Below are positions 17,099 through 31,127 of a stretch of 64,000 nt of DNA, in pieces; the stretch's first letter is position 1; each line of letters starts with the position of its first letter. A model generated the notes under the pieces. That model saw nothing but the letters and a program-made list of their open reading frames with translations, searched no databases and was not told the origin of the DNA. The stretch comes from Sipunculus nudus (lineage: Eukaryota; Annelida; Sipuncula; Golfingiida; Sipunculidae): the NCBI GenBank assembly GCA_026874595.1, contig JAPPUL010000024.1:186001-250000 (forward strand), written 5' to 3'. Position numbers and translations under genes: made by a program.

Positions 17099-19295
17099 TC
17101 AGCCCGTCCCGTTTATTTATTCACAAGTTTTTACAAGGAAATGGCCGTGGCCCCCGCTACGCCAATTGATTCATCCGGTCGGCTGCGGGCCTGAATTGAC
17201 ATTTGGCCCGATGGACCCTACACAAAACGAGCAAACTGCGCTGATTGTCGCTCATACCTACACGTGTCTTTGTCTTACTAAAACGCGTGTCATCGTGCAT
17301 TCCTGCATGACTCTGTGCATTCAGTTTTCCCTCCGTTTATAAAGTTTATATGGACATACTGACAAAGTGACCCAAGACCGAGACCAGATGACTTTACCAG
17401 GTTATGGAGAAGACTCAGAGTAAGAACATAAGCTATAGTTTATGTAATTGAGGCTTTGGGTTTTAGAGATATGGCCAAATTAATGATATGTGTGTGAGGG
17501 TCATGTGCAGCGCCCCCTAGCGGCGAATTCTGGAAAATGAAAAATCGGTTTCGAGATATTAGTGTACGACATAAGATGTAACAGTTTTAAAAGGATTCTT
17601 TCAAAACTGTGACCTGTAGAATGCTATATGTGAGACGCCAGAACCGGTAAGCAGGCGAATTTGATGAAAACTGAGAAACAGACGGACACACTGACAAAGT
17701 GACTCAAGATTGAGTCGAAATGACTACACCAGGATTTAGGAAAGACTCAGAGGATGAAAATAAGCTTTAGTTTATGTAATTTAGGCTCACAGTTTTGGAG
17801 ATATGGCCAAAACATGATATGTTGGGGAGGTTTGCATACAGCGCCACCTAGCGGCTGCATTCAAAAAATGGAAAAACCGTTTCGAGATAATAGTGTAGGA
17901 CTTATGATATGTCAGTTTCAAAATGATTCCTGCAATAATGTGGCCTTTGGCGCAAGATGAATGAAATCACGAAATATCTCTATTCACGAGATATTTTACG
18001 AGATACTGCAAGACTTGTTATGAAATCTTGTAGTACTAGTTGAATGCTACCTGATGCAAAAAACTAGGTCTCTCTAGCTTTAGCACTGACAAAGTTAGAA
18101 AAATAAGACCCCTTAATTTCGAATATCATGACTTTTCCCCCAAAATTTATAACCATGGTTACGGCAAATTTGAGTCAGCTACACACCAGATGACAGGCCT
18201 TGGAATGACAATTAAAATGAGCTATTGTTGAAGTAGATACAACTAATAGTCACAAAGATATGAAGAAAAAACCGTTTTGATAGGTTTGATGACCTTGACC
18301 TTGACCTTTCACTTATTTTGACCAAAAACAATAAGGCACCTAGAATTTTGGTTGTTTATCATCCCTGAAAGTTTCAAGGTGATTGTGGCAAAATTGTGGC
18401 CAGGAGAGTGATGACAAACAAACAAATGAGGTTGATACGACCATATTTGACCAAGTGATGAAGAAAAGAAAATTTCGAGGTTTTTCGATGACCTTGTCCT
18501 TGACCTATATTGACGAAAAACGATAGAGCACCTTGCATTTTATTTTTTCGTCATCTCTGTAAGTTTCAAGGTGATTGCGGCAAAACTGTGGCTTGTAGTG
18601 TCGTAAATGTGAGACAGAACAACAAGGCCGTTGACAAAATTGACAACAACAGAGGAACAGACAGACATACTGACAAGGTGACACATGGCCAGCAAAGGCT
18701 GAGCACCCTTTGATATGGGGAATGGAAAGACGAACAAAATGAGGTAAGAATGAGGTTGATACGACAATTTGTGACAAAGTTTTGAGGAAAATACGGTTTC
18801 GAGGTTTTTTGAGGGTCTTGACCTTGACCTTTGACCTATTTCAATAAAAAACAAAAGACTGCCTAGAATTTTGCTTGTCCATCATCTCTAAAAGTTTCAA
18901 GGTTATTGCTGCAAAACTATGGCCTGTAGTGTCGTAAATGTCCGAAAGAACAACAAGGCCGTTAAAAAAATTGACAACAACCCTGAAACAGACAGACATA
19001 CTGACAAGGTGACACAAGGCCAACAAAGGATCATCATACCAGGATATGGGCAATGGAAAGACGAACAAAATGAGGTAAGAATGAGGTTGATACGACAATT
19101 TTTAACCAAGTTATGAGGAAAATAAAATTTTGAGGTTTTTTGATGACCTTGACCTTAACCGTTTACCTTCATTAACCAAAAACAATAGGGCACCTAGAAA
19201 TTTAATTCTCCATCATCTCTGAAAGTTTCAAGGTGATTGTGGCAAAATTGTGGCCAGGAGAGTGCAGACAGACAGACGGACAGACAGACAGACAG

Positions 19296-19334
<39 letters not shown>

Positions 19335-19410
19335 TACGCAACTGAGCAATATGCTTGCCGAAATCTTTGATTCCGGCAAGCAACTAGCTGCAAAAGTCGC
19401 GGTGTTATCA

Positions 19411-20299
19411 GCAGTTACGTGAAATCATGTTTTTTTCTCGCTTGACGAGATATAGTACGAGATTTGGCAAGACGAGCAGTTTTATTATGTCAAGACGGCC
19501 AAACGTTACGAAATGGCGAAAACTAGATCCGTCTAGCTGTAAAATCGCCGAGTTATAAGCATTTCCGTGTACTCTCGTGTTTTCTCGTTTGACGAGATAT
19601 GGTGCAGGATTTGGCCAGTCTTGTAGATTTGTCATATCAAACTCTCTAAATGTTATGAAATGGCGAAAACTACATCTGTCTAGCTGTAAAAGTTGCCGAG
19701 TTATTAGCATTTCTGTGAAATCTCCTTTTTTATCGTTTGACGAGATATGGTGCGAGATTTGGCCAGTCTTGCAGGTTTGTCATGTCAAGCCGTCCAAATG
19801 TTAATGAATGCCAAAAACTAGACCTGTCTAGCCGTGAAAGTCGCCGACTTATATGCATTTCTGTGAAATCTCGTTTTTCCACATTTGACCAGATGTAGTG
19901 CGAGATTTCGCCAAGTATCGCAGTTTTACTATGTCAAGTTGGCCAAATGTTACCAAATGCCAAAAACTAGACCTGAGTAGCTGTAAAAGTCGCCTAGTTA
20001 TAAGCATTTCCATGATATCTCGTTTTTTTCTCGCTTGACGAGATATGGTGCGAGATTTGGCCTGATTTCTTTTCTGGCGTGTCAAGCTGGTCATATGTTA
20101 TGAAATGCCGAAAACTAGACCTGTGTAGCTGTAAAAGTCGCCGAGTTATAAGCATTTCCGTGAAATCTCGGTTTTTCTCGTTTGACGATAAACCGAGCGA
20201 AATTTGACGAGACTTGCAATTGAATGACTTATAACCAAGGGGAAGCAGCCTTATGCAAAAAACTAGACCCTTGAAACATAAATATTAACCGAGATAGAA
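19411..20299 (+). repeat. 148-bp monomer array of S2
   Basis: Same six monomers as at 2313-3201, shifted by 17098. Modules A and B of this unit follow at 21373-23766 and 23767-26174. Confidence 0.9.
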
Positions 20300-21901
20300 G
20301 CCAAAAACTGCATATTTTCAGATCGTCAAGTTTAACCCACAAATTTGGTAACCATGGTAACGGCAGCACACAGCTACATGTGCGGAGGAATAAGCCAATG
20401 TTCCTAGTTTAAGATACAACGATAAAAATTGTGCCATGTTTAAAATTATTGTAGATATTGCAGAAAAATGATATGTGTTAGTGTTTCAGGTACCACGCCC
20501 CCTGGTGGCTATTTCCAAAAAATGAAAAACTGATTTCGAGATATTTATAAATAACACAAAATATATCAATTTCAAAGCCATTGTTAAAAAAATGCAACCT
20601 GTAGGTCATATTTAATGAAATCTCGAAGACTCTCGTTTGACGAGAAACGGTGCGAGATTTTGCAAGATTTTTGATTGGATCACCGAGAGCTCACCAAGGG
20701 CTACAAGATGCAAAAAATTGACCTCTCCAGCATAAAAACTGACAGAGTTAGAAGCTGAAAACTGCATATTTTCAAAATTCAAAAGTTTTACCCCAAAAAT
20801 AGAGAAATCTGGCAATAGCGCACTTTGGCACCTATGCGCAAAAATAAGCCCATGGTACCCAGTTGAAGGTGCTGTGATGGAAATGGCCCAATGTTTAATA
20901 GTTCTGGAGGTATAGCACCAAAACAAATTTTCATGTTTTTTCATCTGCAACGCCCCCTGGCGGCCATTTCCAAAATCTGAAAAAACAATTTCGAGATATT
21001 CTTGTGTTACATAAAATATCTCAGAATCAGTACGATTGCTGCAAATTTGAAAAATATCAGGAAATTCCATGATTTCTCCCTGAAATTGCGTAACCATGGT
21101 AACAGCAAATTTAAGTAAGCTACATGTCAAAAGAAAGGCCAGGTGATGACGAAATAAATGAGCTATTGCAGAAGTGGATAAGCCTATTTATGGCGAAGTT
21201 ATAGTGCAAAAACCGTTAACCATACCTGTCGTGACCTTGACCTTGACCTTTGACCTATTTTAACCAAAAACAATAGGGCACCTAGAAATTATGTTTTTCA
21301 TCATCCCTGTAAGTTTCAAGGTGATTGTGGCAAAATTGTGGCCAGGAGAGTGCAGACAAACAAACAAACAGACTAGACGACCATAGGTCGGGACTTGCCG
21401 GAAGTAGAAATTAGAAAGTCAAACTAACAGACAACAAACAGCAGAAAGGCAAAAAACATTTGGAACAGGTCAAATGACCAACCCCTATTGTTTAGAAAAC
21501 ATAAGCACATCTTTATGTGGTTTTACTGATTTTCAAAAGTCGCAGACGAGTAGACAGACAAACAGACAGACAGACAGAAAAAAAACTCCAGGTGAAGGTC
21601 GTGTACTCATGCCATACAAAATTGAAAGCATGAATAAAATAAGCCACAGTCTATTCGAATAAAAATTCTTCATACTTTGAATTTCATGAATTGTAACCTA
21701 CATAAGGTCACTATGGTAAAGGAAGAATATGAAAGAGTAACCAAGAGGATAAACGCATTAAATCTAGTTTCAGATGCTACAATCAAAGTTGTGACACAGT
21801 TTATAGTTTTGGAGATATGGTACAATAATGGTTACTGCAGCGGCATCTGGGTGGTTATTTTCCAAAATGATAAAAGTAAGCTTCGCGAAATTTTATTAGT
21901 A

Positions 21902-21936
<35 letters not shown>

Positions 21937-22105
21937 GATGTATAATTTATATTTAACCCCTACCCCTAATTGCAAACCGGATATCCGTCCCTGATTTGAC
22001 ACACCCAACTGCAAATCGGATCCGTCCCTGATATTAAAGTTGTGATTGTGCTTACCAGCAACACTATCTCTGCATTCCGTAACATTTGGGGGAGCCTCTC
22101 TCTTT

Positions 22106-22106
<1 letters not shown>

Positions 22107-22152
<46 letters not shown>
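22107..22152 (+). repeat. Poly-T tract, 46 T, S-type
   Basis: Twenty bases longer than in L1, and the same length as in S4. It is a diagnostic marker of the short unit type. Confidence 0.85.
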
Positions 22153-22155
<3 letters not shown>

Positions 22156-24291
22156 GGATTATCCTTTACAACAGGTCATTAAGCTCTCAATGCATTGAAA
22201 TCCTCAAAGTGCGGCCACACAAAGAATGAAAAGAGGCCACCACCAAAAGCACAGGTGGGATCAATCCGGATTGTGTCTTTTCATGGACCATCGCACATCC
22301 ATAGAACAAAGCTCCAACTGTCAAATGTAATGCCCCTGCCGACATTTACTATTACATACTGCCATCGCTTATGGTCATGGCAATTGGATGTACTTTTTTT
22401 ATTTGAAGAAAAACGATGCAAGATTCGAAGAAACTTACAATATAATCATATAATGTGACCGAGAATGTTAGACGCTATCAAATGCTGAAAACTATAAGTC
22501 TTCCACATAAAAATAACACAATTATAGGCGTTTCTTTGAATGGTCCCATGTTCTCGTTTGACAAGAAATGGTGCGAGATATGACGAGATATTCACTTTTA
22601 TCACTTAAAACTAGTCAAATGATTCTTGAACAATAGAAAAATAAAATATCTAGCATGAAAATGACCGACATAAAGACATTTGTTTGAAATCTAAAATATT
22701 CTCGTTTGGCGGGAGATGATACGAGATGTGGCGAGATTTGCAGTGTAATCATGTCCAGCTTCTGAAATACTACCAAATGCTGAAAACTACTCCATTTTAG
22801 CATTAACCGTGATCAAGTTATAAGCATTTCTGTGAAATCTCGTAATTTCGCGTTTGGTAAAATCCGAGCGTGATTTGACGAGAATTGCAATGGAATGGCT
22901 TAGAACCAAGAGAAAGCAGCCTTATGCTAAAAACTAGACCCTTAAAGCATAAATATTAACCGAGATAGAAGCCAAAAACTACATATTTTCAGATCGTCAA
23001 GTTTAACCCCAAAATTTGGTAACCATGGTAACGGCAGCACAAGGCTATATGTAGGAAGGAATAAGGCAATGATCCTAGTTTTAGATGCGACAAAGAAAAT
23101 TGTTATATGCTTAATATTTTTTTAGATATTGCGGAAAAATGAAAAGTTGTAGTGTTTCCGGTACCACGCCCCCTGGTGGCTATTTTCGAAAAATGAAAAA
23201 ACAAGTTCGAGATAATACAGAAAAACAGAAAATATGTCACTTTTAGAACATAAGCTGTAAAACTGCCACCTCTAAATCGTATTTAATGAAATCTCGAAAA
23301 ATCTCGTTTGACGAAAAATGGCACGAGATTTTGCGAGACTTGCATTAATTTTCCATAGAGCATATAAAATGCTACACAATGCAAAAAACTAGACCTCACT
23401 AACTTAAAAAATGAGAAATTTGGAGTGAAATTTTCGAATTTTCCAATTTCCCCCCAAAAATACGTTACCATGGTAACAATTGAACGGAAAAATTTGATAG
23501 CAATTGGAAAGCTAACATAAAGAGGAGTAAAATGAGCTACAGATTATGCGGCTACGATTATTATTGACGAAGATATGAAGAAAATAAAAATTTTAGGTGT
23601 TTTGGTGACACTGACCTTGACCTTTCACCGATCATGACCAAAAACAATAGGCTCCGAGAAGAATCGATTTTACACTTAATGTAAAAGTTTCAGAGCGATT
23701 GCTTTAAAATTGTGGCTTGTAGCGCACAGACATACAGACAGACAGACAGACAAACAAACAAACAAACTAGACGACCATAGGTCGGGACTTGCCGGAAGTA
23801 GAAATTAGAAAGTCAAACTAACAGACAACAAACAGTAGAAAGGCAAAAAACATTTGGAACAGGTCAAATGACCAACCCCTATTGTTTGGAAAACATAAAC
23901 ACATCTTTATGTGGTTTTACTGAATTTCAAAAGTCGCAGACGAGTAGACAGACAAACAGCCAGACAGACAGAAAAAAAAACTCCAGGTGAAGGTCGTGTA
24001 CTCATGCCATACAAAATTGAAAGCATGAATAAAATAAGCCACAGTCTATTCGAATAATTCTTCATACTTTGAATTTCATGAATTGTAACCTACACAAGGT
24101 CACCATGGTAAGGGAAGAATATGAAAGAGCAACCAAGAGGATAAACCGTTAAATCTAGTTTCAGATGCTACAATCAAAGTTGTGACACAGTTTATAGTTT
24201 TGGAGATATGGTACAATAATGATTACTGCAGCGCCATCTGGTGGTTATTTTCCAAAATGATAAAAGTAAGCTTCGCGAAATTTTATTAGTA

Positions 24292-24352
<61 letters not shown>

Positions 24353-26134
24353 TTTATATGATGTATAATTTATATTTAACCCCTACCCCCAACTGCAAAC
24401 CGGATATCCGTCCCTGATTTGACACACCCAACTGCAAATCGGGGATCCGTCCCTGATATTATAGTTGTGATTGTGCTTACCAGCAACACTATCTCTGCAT
24501 TCAGTAACATTTCGGGGAGCCTCTCTCTTTGTTTTTTTTTTTAAAGGGATTATCCTTTACAACAGGTCATTAAGCTCTCAATGCATTGAAATCCTCAAAG
24601 TGCGGCCATACAAACCATGAAAAGAGGCCACCACCAAAAGCACAGGTGGGATCAATCCGAATTGTGTCTTTTCATGGACCATCGCACATCCATAGAACAA
24701 AGCTCCAACTGTCAAATGTAATGCCCCTGCCGACATTTACTATCACATACTGCCATCGCCTATGGTCATGGCAATTGGATGTAATTTTTTTATTTGAAGA
24801 AAAACGATGCAAGATTTGAAGAAACTTACAATATAATCATATAATGTGACCGAGAATGTTAGACGCTATCAAATGCTGAAAACTTTAAGTCTTCCACATA
24901 AAAATAACACAATTATAGGCGTTTCTTTGAATGGTCCCATGTTCTCGTTTGACAAGAAATGGTGCGAGATATGACGAGACATTCACTTTTGTCACTTAAA
25001 ACTAGTCAAATGATTCTTGAACAATAGAAAAATAAAATATCTAGCATGAAAATGACCGAGATAAAGACATTTGTTTGAAATCTAAAATATTCTCGTTTGG
25101 CGGGAGATGATACGAGATGTGGCGAGATTTGCAGTGTAATCATGTCCAGCTTCTGAAATGCTTCCAAATGCTGAAAACTACTCCATTTTAGCATTAACCG
25201 TGATCAAGCTATAAGCATTTCTGTGAAATCTCGTAATTTCTCGTTTGGCAATAAACCGAGCGAGATTTGACGAGACTTGCAATTAAATGGCTTAGAACCA
25301 AGAGAAAGCAGCCTTATGCAAAAAACTAGACCCTTAAAACATAAATATTAACCGAGATAGAAGCCAAAAACTACATATTTTCAGATCGTCAAGTTTAACC
25401 CAAAAATTTGGTAACCATGGCAACGGCCGCACAAGGCTATATGTCGGATGGAATAAGGCAATGATCCTAGTTTTAGATGCGACAAAAAAAATTGTTATTT
25501 GCTTAATATTTTTTAAGATATTGCGGAAAAATGATAAGTTGTAGTGTTTCCAGTACCACGCCCCCTGGTGGCTTTTTTCGAAAAATGAAAAAACAAGTTC
25601 GAGATAATACAGAACAACAGAAAATTTGTCACTTTCAGAACCTCAGCTGTAAAACTGCGACCTCTAGATCGTATTTAATGAAATCTCGAAAAGTCTCATT
25701 TGACGACAAATGGCACGAGATTTTGCGAGACTTGCATTAATTTAGCACAGAGCGTATAAAATGCTACACAATGCAAAAAACTAGAGCTCTCTAACTTAAA
25801 AATTGAGAAATTTGGAGGGAAATTTTCGAATTTTCTGATTTTCCCCCAAAAATACGTTACCATGGTAACCATTGACCGGACATATTTTCTAGCACATGGA
25901 AAGCTAACATAATGAGGAATAAAATGAGCTACAGATTTAGCAGCTACGATTATTATTGACGAAGATATGAAGAAAAATCTGTTTTAAGAGTTTTTGGTAA
26001 CCCTGACCTTGACCTTTGAACGGTCATGGCCAAAAACAATAGGCTCCGAGAAGAACCGATTTTACACTTAATGTAAAATTTTCAGAGCGATTGCTTTAAA
26101 ATTGTGGCTTGTAGCGCGCAGACATACAGACAGA

Positions 26135-26174
26135 CAAACAAACAAACAAACAAACAAACAAACAAACAAACAAA
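26135..26174 (+). repeat. (CAAA)10 at the S-type deletion junction, S2
   Basis: Ten CAAA copies join the end of module B to the hairpin minisatellite (palindromes at 26195, 26266 and 26326). L1 has seven CAAA at the left breakpoint and one at the right. Everything matching 9045-15346 of L1 is gone. Confidence 0.9.
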
Positions 26175-29100
26175 CATACGGAACTGACCAACATACTTGC
26201 CGAAATCTTTGATTCCGGCAAGTAACAAACAGACAGACAAACAGACATACGCAACTGACCAATATGCTTGCGGAAATCGAAGATTTCCGGCAAGCAACAA
26301 ACAAACATACGCGGGTGATCAACATGCTTGCGAAAATCGAAGATTTCCGGCAAGCAATAAAGTCTGGACTGTGCCTCCAACATGTATGATAATAGATAGG
26401 GCCCGGAAAGGCCGACACGCACCGCTGCACACGCCGGCCGCCCCCCGTAAGGACCCTGCCAGCACTTGCGGCGACGGCACTTGACTTGGTGGTTTGGTGA
26501 AACACGGCGCGAGATCTGACGAAACTTACAATATGACCCCTGAATGTGACTGCGAGTGTCAGGCGCTACCCAACGCTGAAAACCATGTGTCTGTAGCGTA
26601 AAAAATGACAGAATTATAGGCATTTCTTTGAATGGTCCCGTGTTCTCGTTTCACGAGAAACGTAGCGAGATATGACGAGACTTTCTATTGAATGACTAAG
26701 AAGTAAACTAATGCTATCTAACGCCAAAAACCAGAGCTTTCTATCGCAAATATTGACAGAGATAGAAGCAGGAAAACTCCGTATTTCAGATTGTCAAGTT
26801 TTACCCCAAAATTCGGTAACCATGGTAACGGCAGCACAAGGCTAAATGTACGAAGGAATAAGGCAATGATCCTAGTTTTAGATGCGACAAAAATTATTGT
26901 TATATGCTAAATATTTTTTTAGATATTGCGGAAAAATGATATGTTACAGTGTTTCCAGTACCACGCCCCCTGGTGGCTATTTCCGAAAAATGAAAAAACA
27001 AGTTCGAGATAATACAAAACAACAGAAAATATGTCACTTTCAGAACCTTAGCTGTAAAACTGCGACCTGTAAATCGTATTTAATGAAATCTCGAAAAGTC
27101 CCATTTGACGACAAATGGCACGAGATTTTGCGAGACTTACATTAATTTCGCATAGAGCATATTAAATGCTACGCATTGCAAAAAACTAGGCCTCTCTAAC
27201 TTAAAAAATGAGAAATTTGGAGGGAAATTTTCGAATTTTCTGATTTTCCCCCAAAAATACGTTACCATGGTAACCATTGACCGGAAAAATTTGCCAGCAC
27301 TTGGATAGCTAACATAGTGAGGAATAAAATGAGCTACAGATTATGCGGCTACGATTATTATTGACGAAGATATGAAGAAAATAAAGATTTTAGGTTTTTT
27401 GGTGACCCTGACCTTGACCTTTGACCGATCATGACCAAAAACAATAGGCTCCGAGGAGAACAGATCTTACAGTTTATGGATAAGTTTCAGAGCGATTGCT
27501 TAAAAACTGTGGCCTGTAGCGCGTGTACATACAGACAAACAAACAGACAGACAAACAAACAAACAAACAAACAAACATACGCGGGTGATCAACATGCTTG
27601 CGAAAATCGAAGATTTCCGGCAAGCAACAAACAGACATACGCAACTGACCAACATGCTTGCCGAAATCGAAGATTTCCGGCAAGCAATAAACAGACATTT
27701 GCGACTGGCGAACCTGCCTGCAGAAATCGAAGATATCCGGCAAGCAATGAAAAAAAAAAAAAAAAACGGTTCGGGTCCTTTCCTGAAGGACACAACGACT
27801 GAAACTTTGGACAGCAATCACCTGCATGCGCACAGACGTGCAGGCACGCGTTTTAGGTCTGACCAGGTCTGACCAGGTCTGAGGGCACACTGGAATGGTG
27901 ACGTTCCTATGGCCCTGAGAAAATGGTCAGCCCGTCCCGTTTATTTATTCACAAGTTTTTACAAGGAAATGGCCGTGGCCCCCGCTACGCCAATTGATTC
28001 ATCCGGTCGGCTGCGGGCCTGAATTGACATTTGGCCCGATGGACCCTACACAAAACGAGCAAACTGCGCTGATTGTCGCTCATACCTACACGTGTCTTTG
28101 TCTTACTAAAACGCGTGTCATCGTGCATTCCTGCATGACTCTGTGCATTCAGTTTTCCCTCCGTTTATAAAGTTTATATGGACATACTGACAAAGTGACC
28201 CAAGACCGAGACCAGATGACTTTACCAGGTTATGGAGAAGACTCAGAGTAAGAACATAAGCTATAGTTTATGTAATTGAGGCTTTGGGTTTTAGAGATAT
28301 GGCCAAATTAATGATATGTGTGTGAGGGTCATGTGCAGCGCCCCCTAGCGGCGAATTCTGGAAAATGAAAAATCGGTTTCGAGATATTAGTGTACGACAT
28401 AAGATGTAACAGTTTTAAAAGGATTCTTTCAAAACTGTGACCTGTAGAATGCTATATGTGAGACGCCAGAACCGGTAAGCAGGCGAATTTGATGAAAACT
28501 GAGAAACAGACGGACACACTGACAAAGTGACTCAAGATTGAGTCGAAATGACTACACCAGGATTTAGGAAAGACTCAGAGGATGAAAATAAGCTTTAGTT
28601 TATGTAATTTAGGCTCACAGTTTTGGAGATATGGCCAAAACATGATATGTTGGGGAGGTTTGCATACAGCGCCACCTAGCGGCTGCATTCAAAAAATGGA
28701 AAAACCGTTTCGAGATAATAGTGTAGGACTTATGATATGTCAGTTTCAAAATGATTCCTGCAATAATGTGGCCTTTGGCGCAAGATGAATGAAATCACGA
28801 AATATCTCTATTCACGAGATATTTTACGAGATACTGCAAGACTTGTTATGAAATCTTGTAGTACTAGTTGAATGCTACCTGATGCAAAAAACTAGGTCTC
28901 TCTAGCTTTAGCACTGACAAAGTTAGAAAAATAAGACCCCTTAATTTCGAATATCATGACTTTTCCCCCAAAATTTATAACCATGGTTACGGCAAATTTG
29001 AGTCAGCTACACACCAGATGACAGGCCTTGGAATGACAATTAAAATGAGCTATTGTTGAAGTAGATACAACTAATAGTCACAAAGATATGAAGAAAAAAC

Positions 29101-30123
29101 CGTTTTGATAGGTTTGATGACCTTGACCTTGACCTTTCACTTATTTTGACCAAAAACAATAAGGCACCTAGAATTTTGGTTGTTTATCATCCCTGAAAGT
29201 TTCAAGGTGATTGTGGCAAAATTGTGGCCAGGAGAGTGATGACAAACAAACAAATGAGGTTGATACGACCATATTTGACCAAGTGATGAAGAAAAGAAAA
29301 TTTCGAGGTTTTTCGATGACCTTGTCCTTGACCTATATTGACGAAAAACGATAGAGCACCTTGCATTTTATTTTTTCGTCATCTCTGTAAGTTTCAAGGT
29401 GATTGCGGCAAAACTGTGGCTTGTAGTGTCGTAAATGTGAGACAGAACAACAAGGCCGTTGACAAAATTGACAACAACAGAGGAACAGACAGACATACTG
29501 ACAAGGTGACACATGGCCAGCAAAGGCTGAGCACCCTTTGATATGGGGAATGGAAAGACGAACAAAATGAGGTAAGAATGAGGTTGATACGACAATTTGT
29601 GACAAAGTTTTGAGGAAAATACGGTTTCGAGGTTTTTTGAGGGTCTTGACCTTGACCTTTGACCTATTTCAATAAAAAACAAAAGACTGCCTAGAATTTT
29701 GCTTGTCCATCATCTCTAAAAGTTTCAAGGTTATTGCTGCAAAACTATGGCCTGTAGTGTCGTAAATGTCCGAAAGAACAACAAGGCCGTTAAAAAAATT
29801 GACAACAACCCTGAAACAGACAGACATACTGACAAGGTGACACAAGGCCAACAAAGGATCATCATACCAGGATATGGGCAATGGAAAGACGAACAAAATG
29901 AGGTAAGAATGAGGTTGATACGACAATTTTTAACCAAGTTATGAGGAAAATAAAATTTTGAGGTTTTTTGATGACCTTGACCTTAACCGTTTACCTTCAT
30001 TAACCAAAAACAATAGGGCACCTAGAAATTTAATTCTCCATCATCTCTGAAAGTTTCAAGGTGATTGTGGCAAAATTGTGGCCAGGAGGGTGCAGACAGA
30101 CAGACGGACAGACAGACAGACAG

Positions 30124-30162
<39 letters not shown>

Positions 30163-30238
30163 TACGCAACTGAGCAATATGCTTGCCGAAATCTTTGATT
30201 CCGGCAAGCAACTAGCTGCAAAAGTCGCGGTGTTATCA

Positions 30239-31127
30239 GCAGTTACGTGAAATCATGTTTTTTTCTCGCTTGACGAGATATAGTACGAGATTTGGCAAGA
30301 CGAGCAGTTTTATTATGTCAAGACGGCCAAACGTTACGAAATGGCGAAAACTAGATCCGTCTAGCTGTAAAATCGCCGAGTTATAAGCATTTCCGTGTAC
30401 TCTCGTGTTTTCTCGTTTGACGAGATATGGTGCAGGATTTGGCCAGTCTTGTAGATTTGTCATATCAAACTCTCTAAATGTTATGAAATGGCGAAAACTA
30501 CATCTGTCTAGCTGTAAAAGTTGCCGAGTTATTAGCATTTCTGTGAAATCTCCTTTTTTATCGTTTGACGAGATATGGTGCGAGATTTGGCCAGTCTTGC
30601 AGGTTTGTCATGTCAAGCCGTCCAAATGTTAATGAATGCCAAAAACTAGACCTGTCTAGCCGTGAAAGTCGCCGACTTATATGCATTTCTGTGAAATCTC
30701 GTTTTTCCACATTTGACCAGATGTAGTGCGAGATTTCGCCAAGTATCGCAGTTTTACTATGTCAAGTTGGCCAAATGTTACCAAATGCCAAAAACTAGAC
30801 CTGAGTAGCTGTAAAAGTCGCCTAGTTATAAGCATTTCCATGATATCTCGTTTTTTTCTCGCTTGACGAGATATGGTGCGAGATTTGGCCTGATTTCTTT
30901 TCTGGCGTGTCAAGCTGGTCATATGTTATGAAATGCCGAAAACTAGACCTGTGTAGCTGTAAAAGTCGCCGAGTTATAAGCATTTCCGTGAAATCTCGGT
31001 TTTTCTCGTTTGACGATAAACCGAGCGAAATTTGACGAGACTTGCAATTGAATGACTTATAACCAAGGGGAAGCAGCCTTATGCAAAAAACTAGACCCTT
31101 GAAACATAAATATTAACCGAGATAGAA
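30239..31127 (+). repeat. 148-bp monomer array of L3
   Basis: Same six monomers as in L1, shifted by 27926. Modules A and B of this unit lie at 32201-34575 and 34576-36974. Confidence 0.9.

Larger units (their letters stand above)
17099..27926 (+). repeat. Macrosatellite unit 2, short type (S2)
   Basis: This 10828-bp unit is collinear with L1 except that the L1 segment 9045-15346 is missing. Its length is fully accounted for: 17098 - 6302 + 12 (three extra CAAA) + 20 (poly-T of 46 instead of 26). It carries S-type bases shared with S4: C and C at the positions matching 5802 and 5809 of L1, GGCTTTTTTCG instead of GGCTATTTTCG near 25573, and GTGTCTG instead of GTGTATG near 26588. CTCF-like motifs start at 17509, 17839, 20493, 20948, 21839 (decayed), 23164, 24229, 25556 and 26961. 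Confidence 0.95.
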
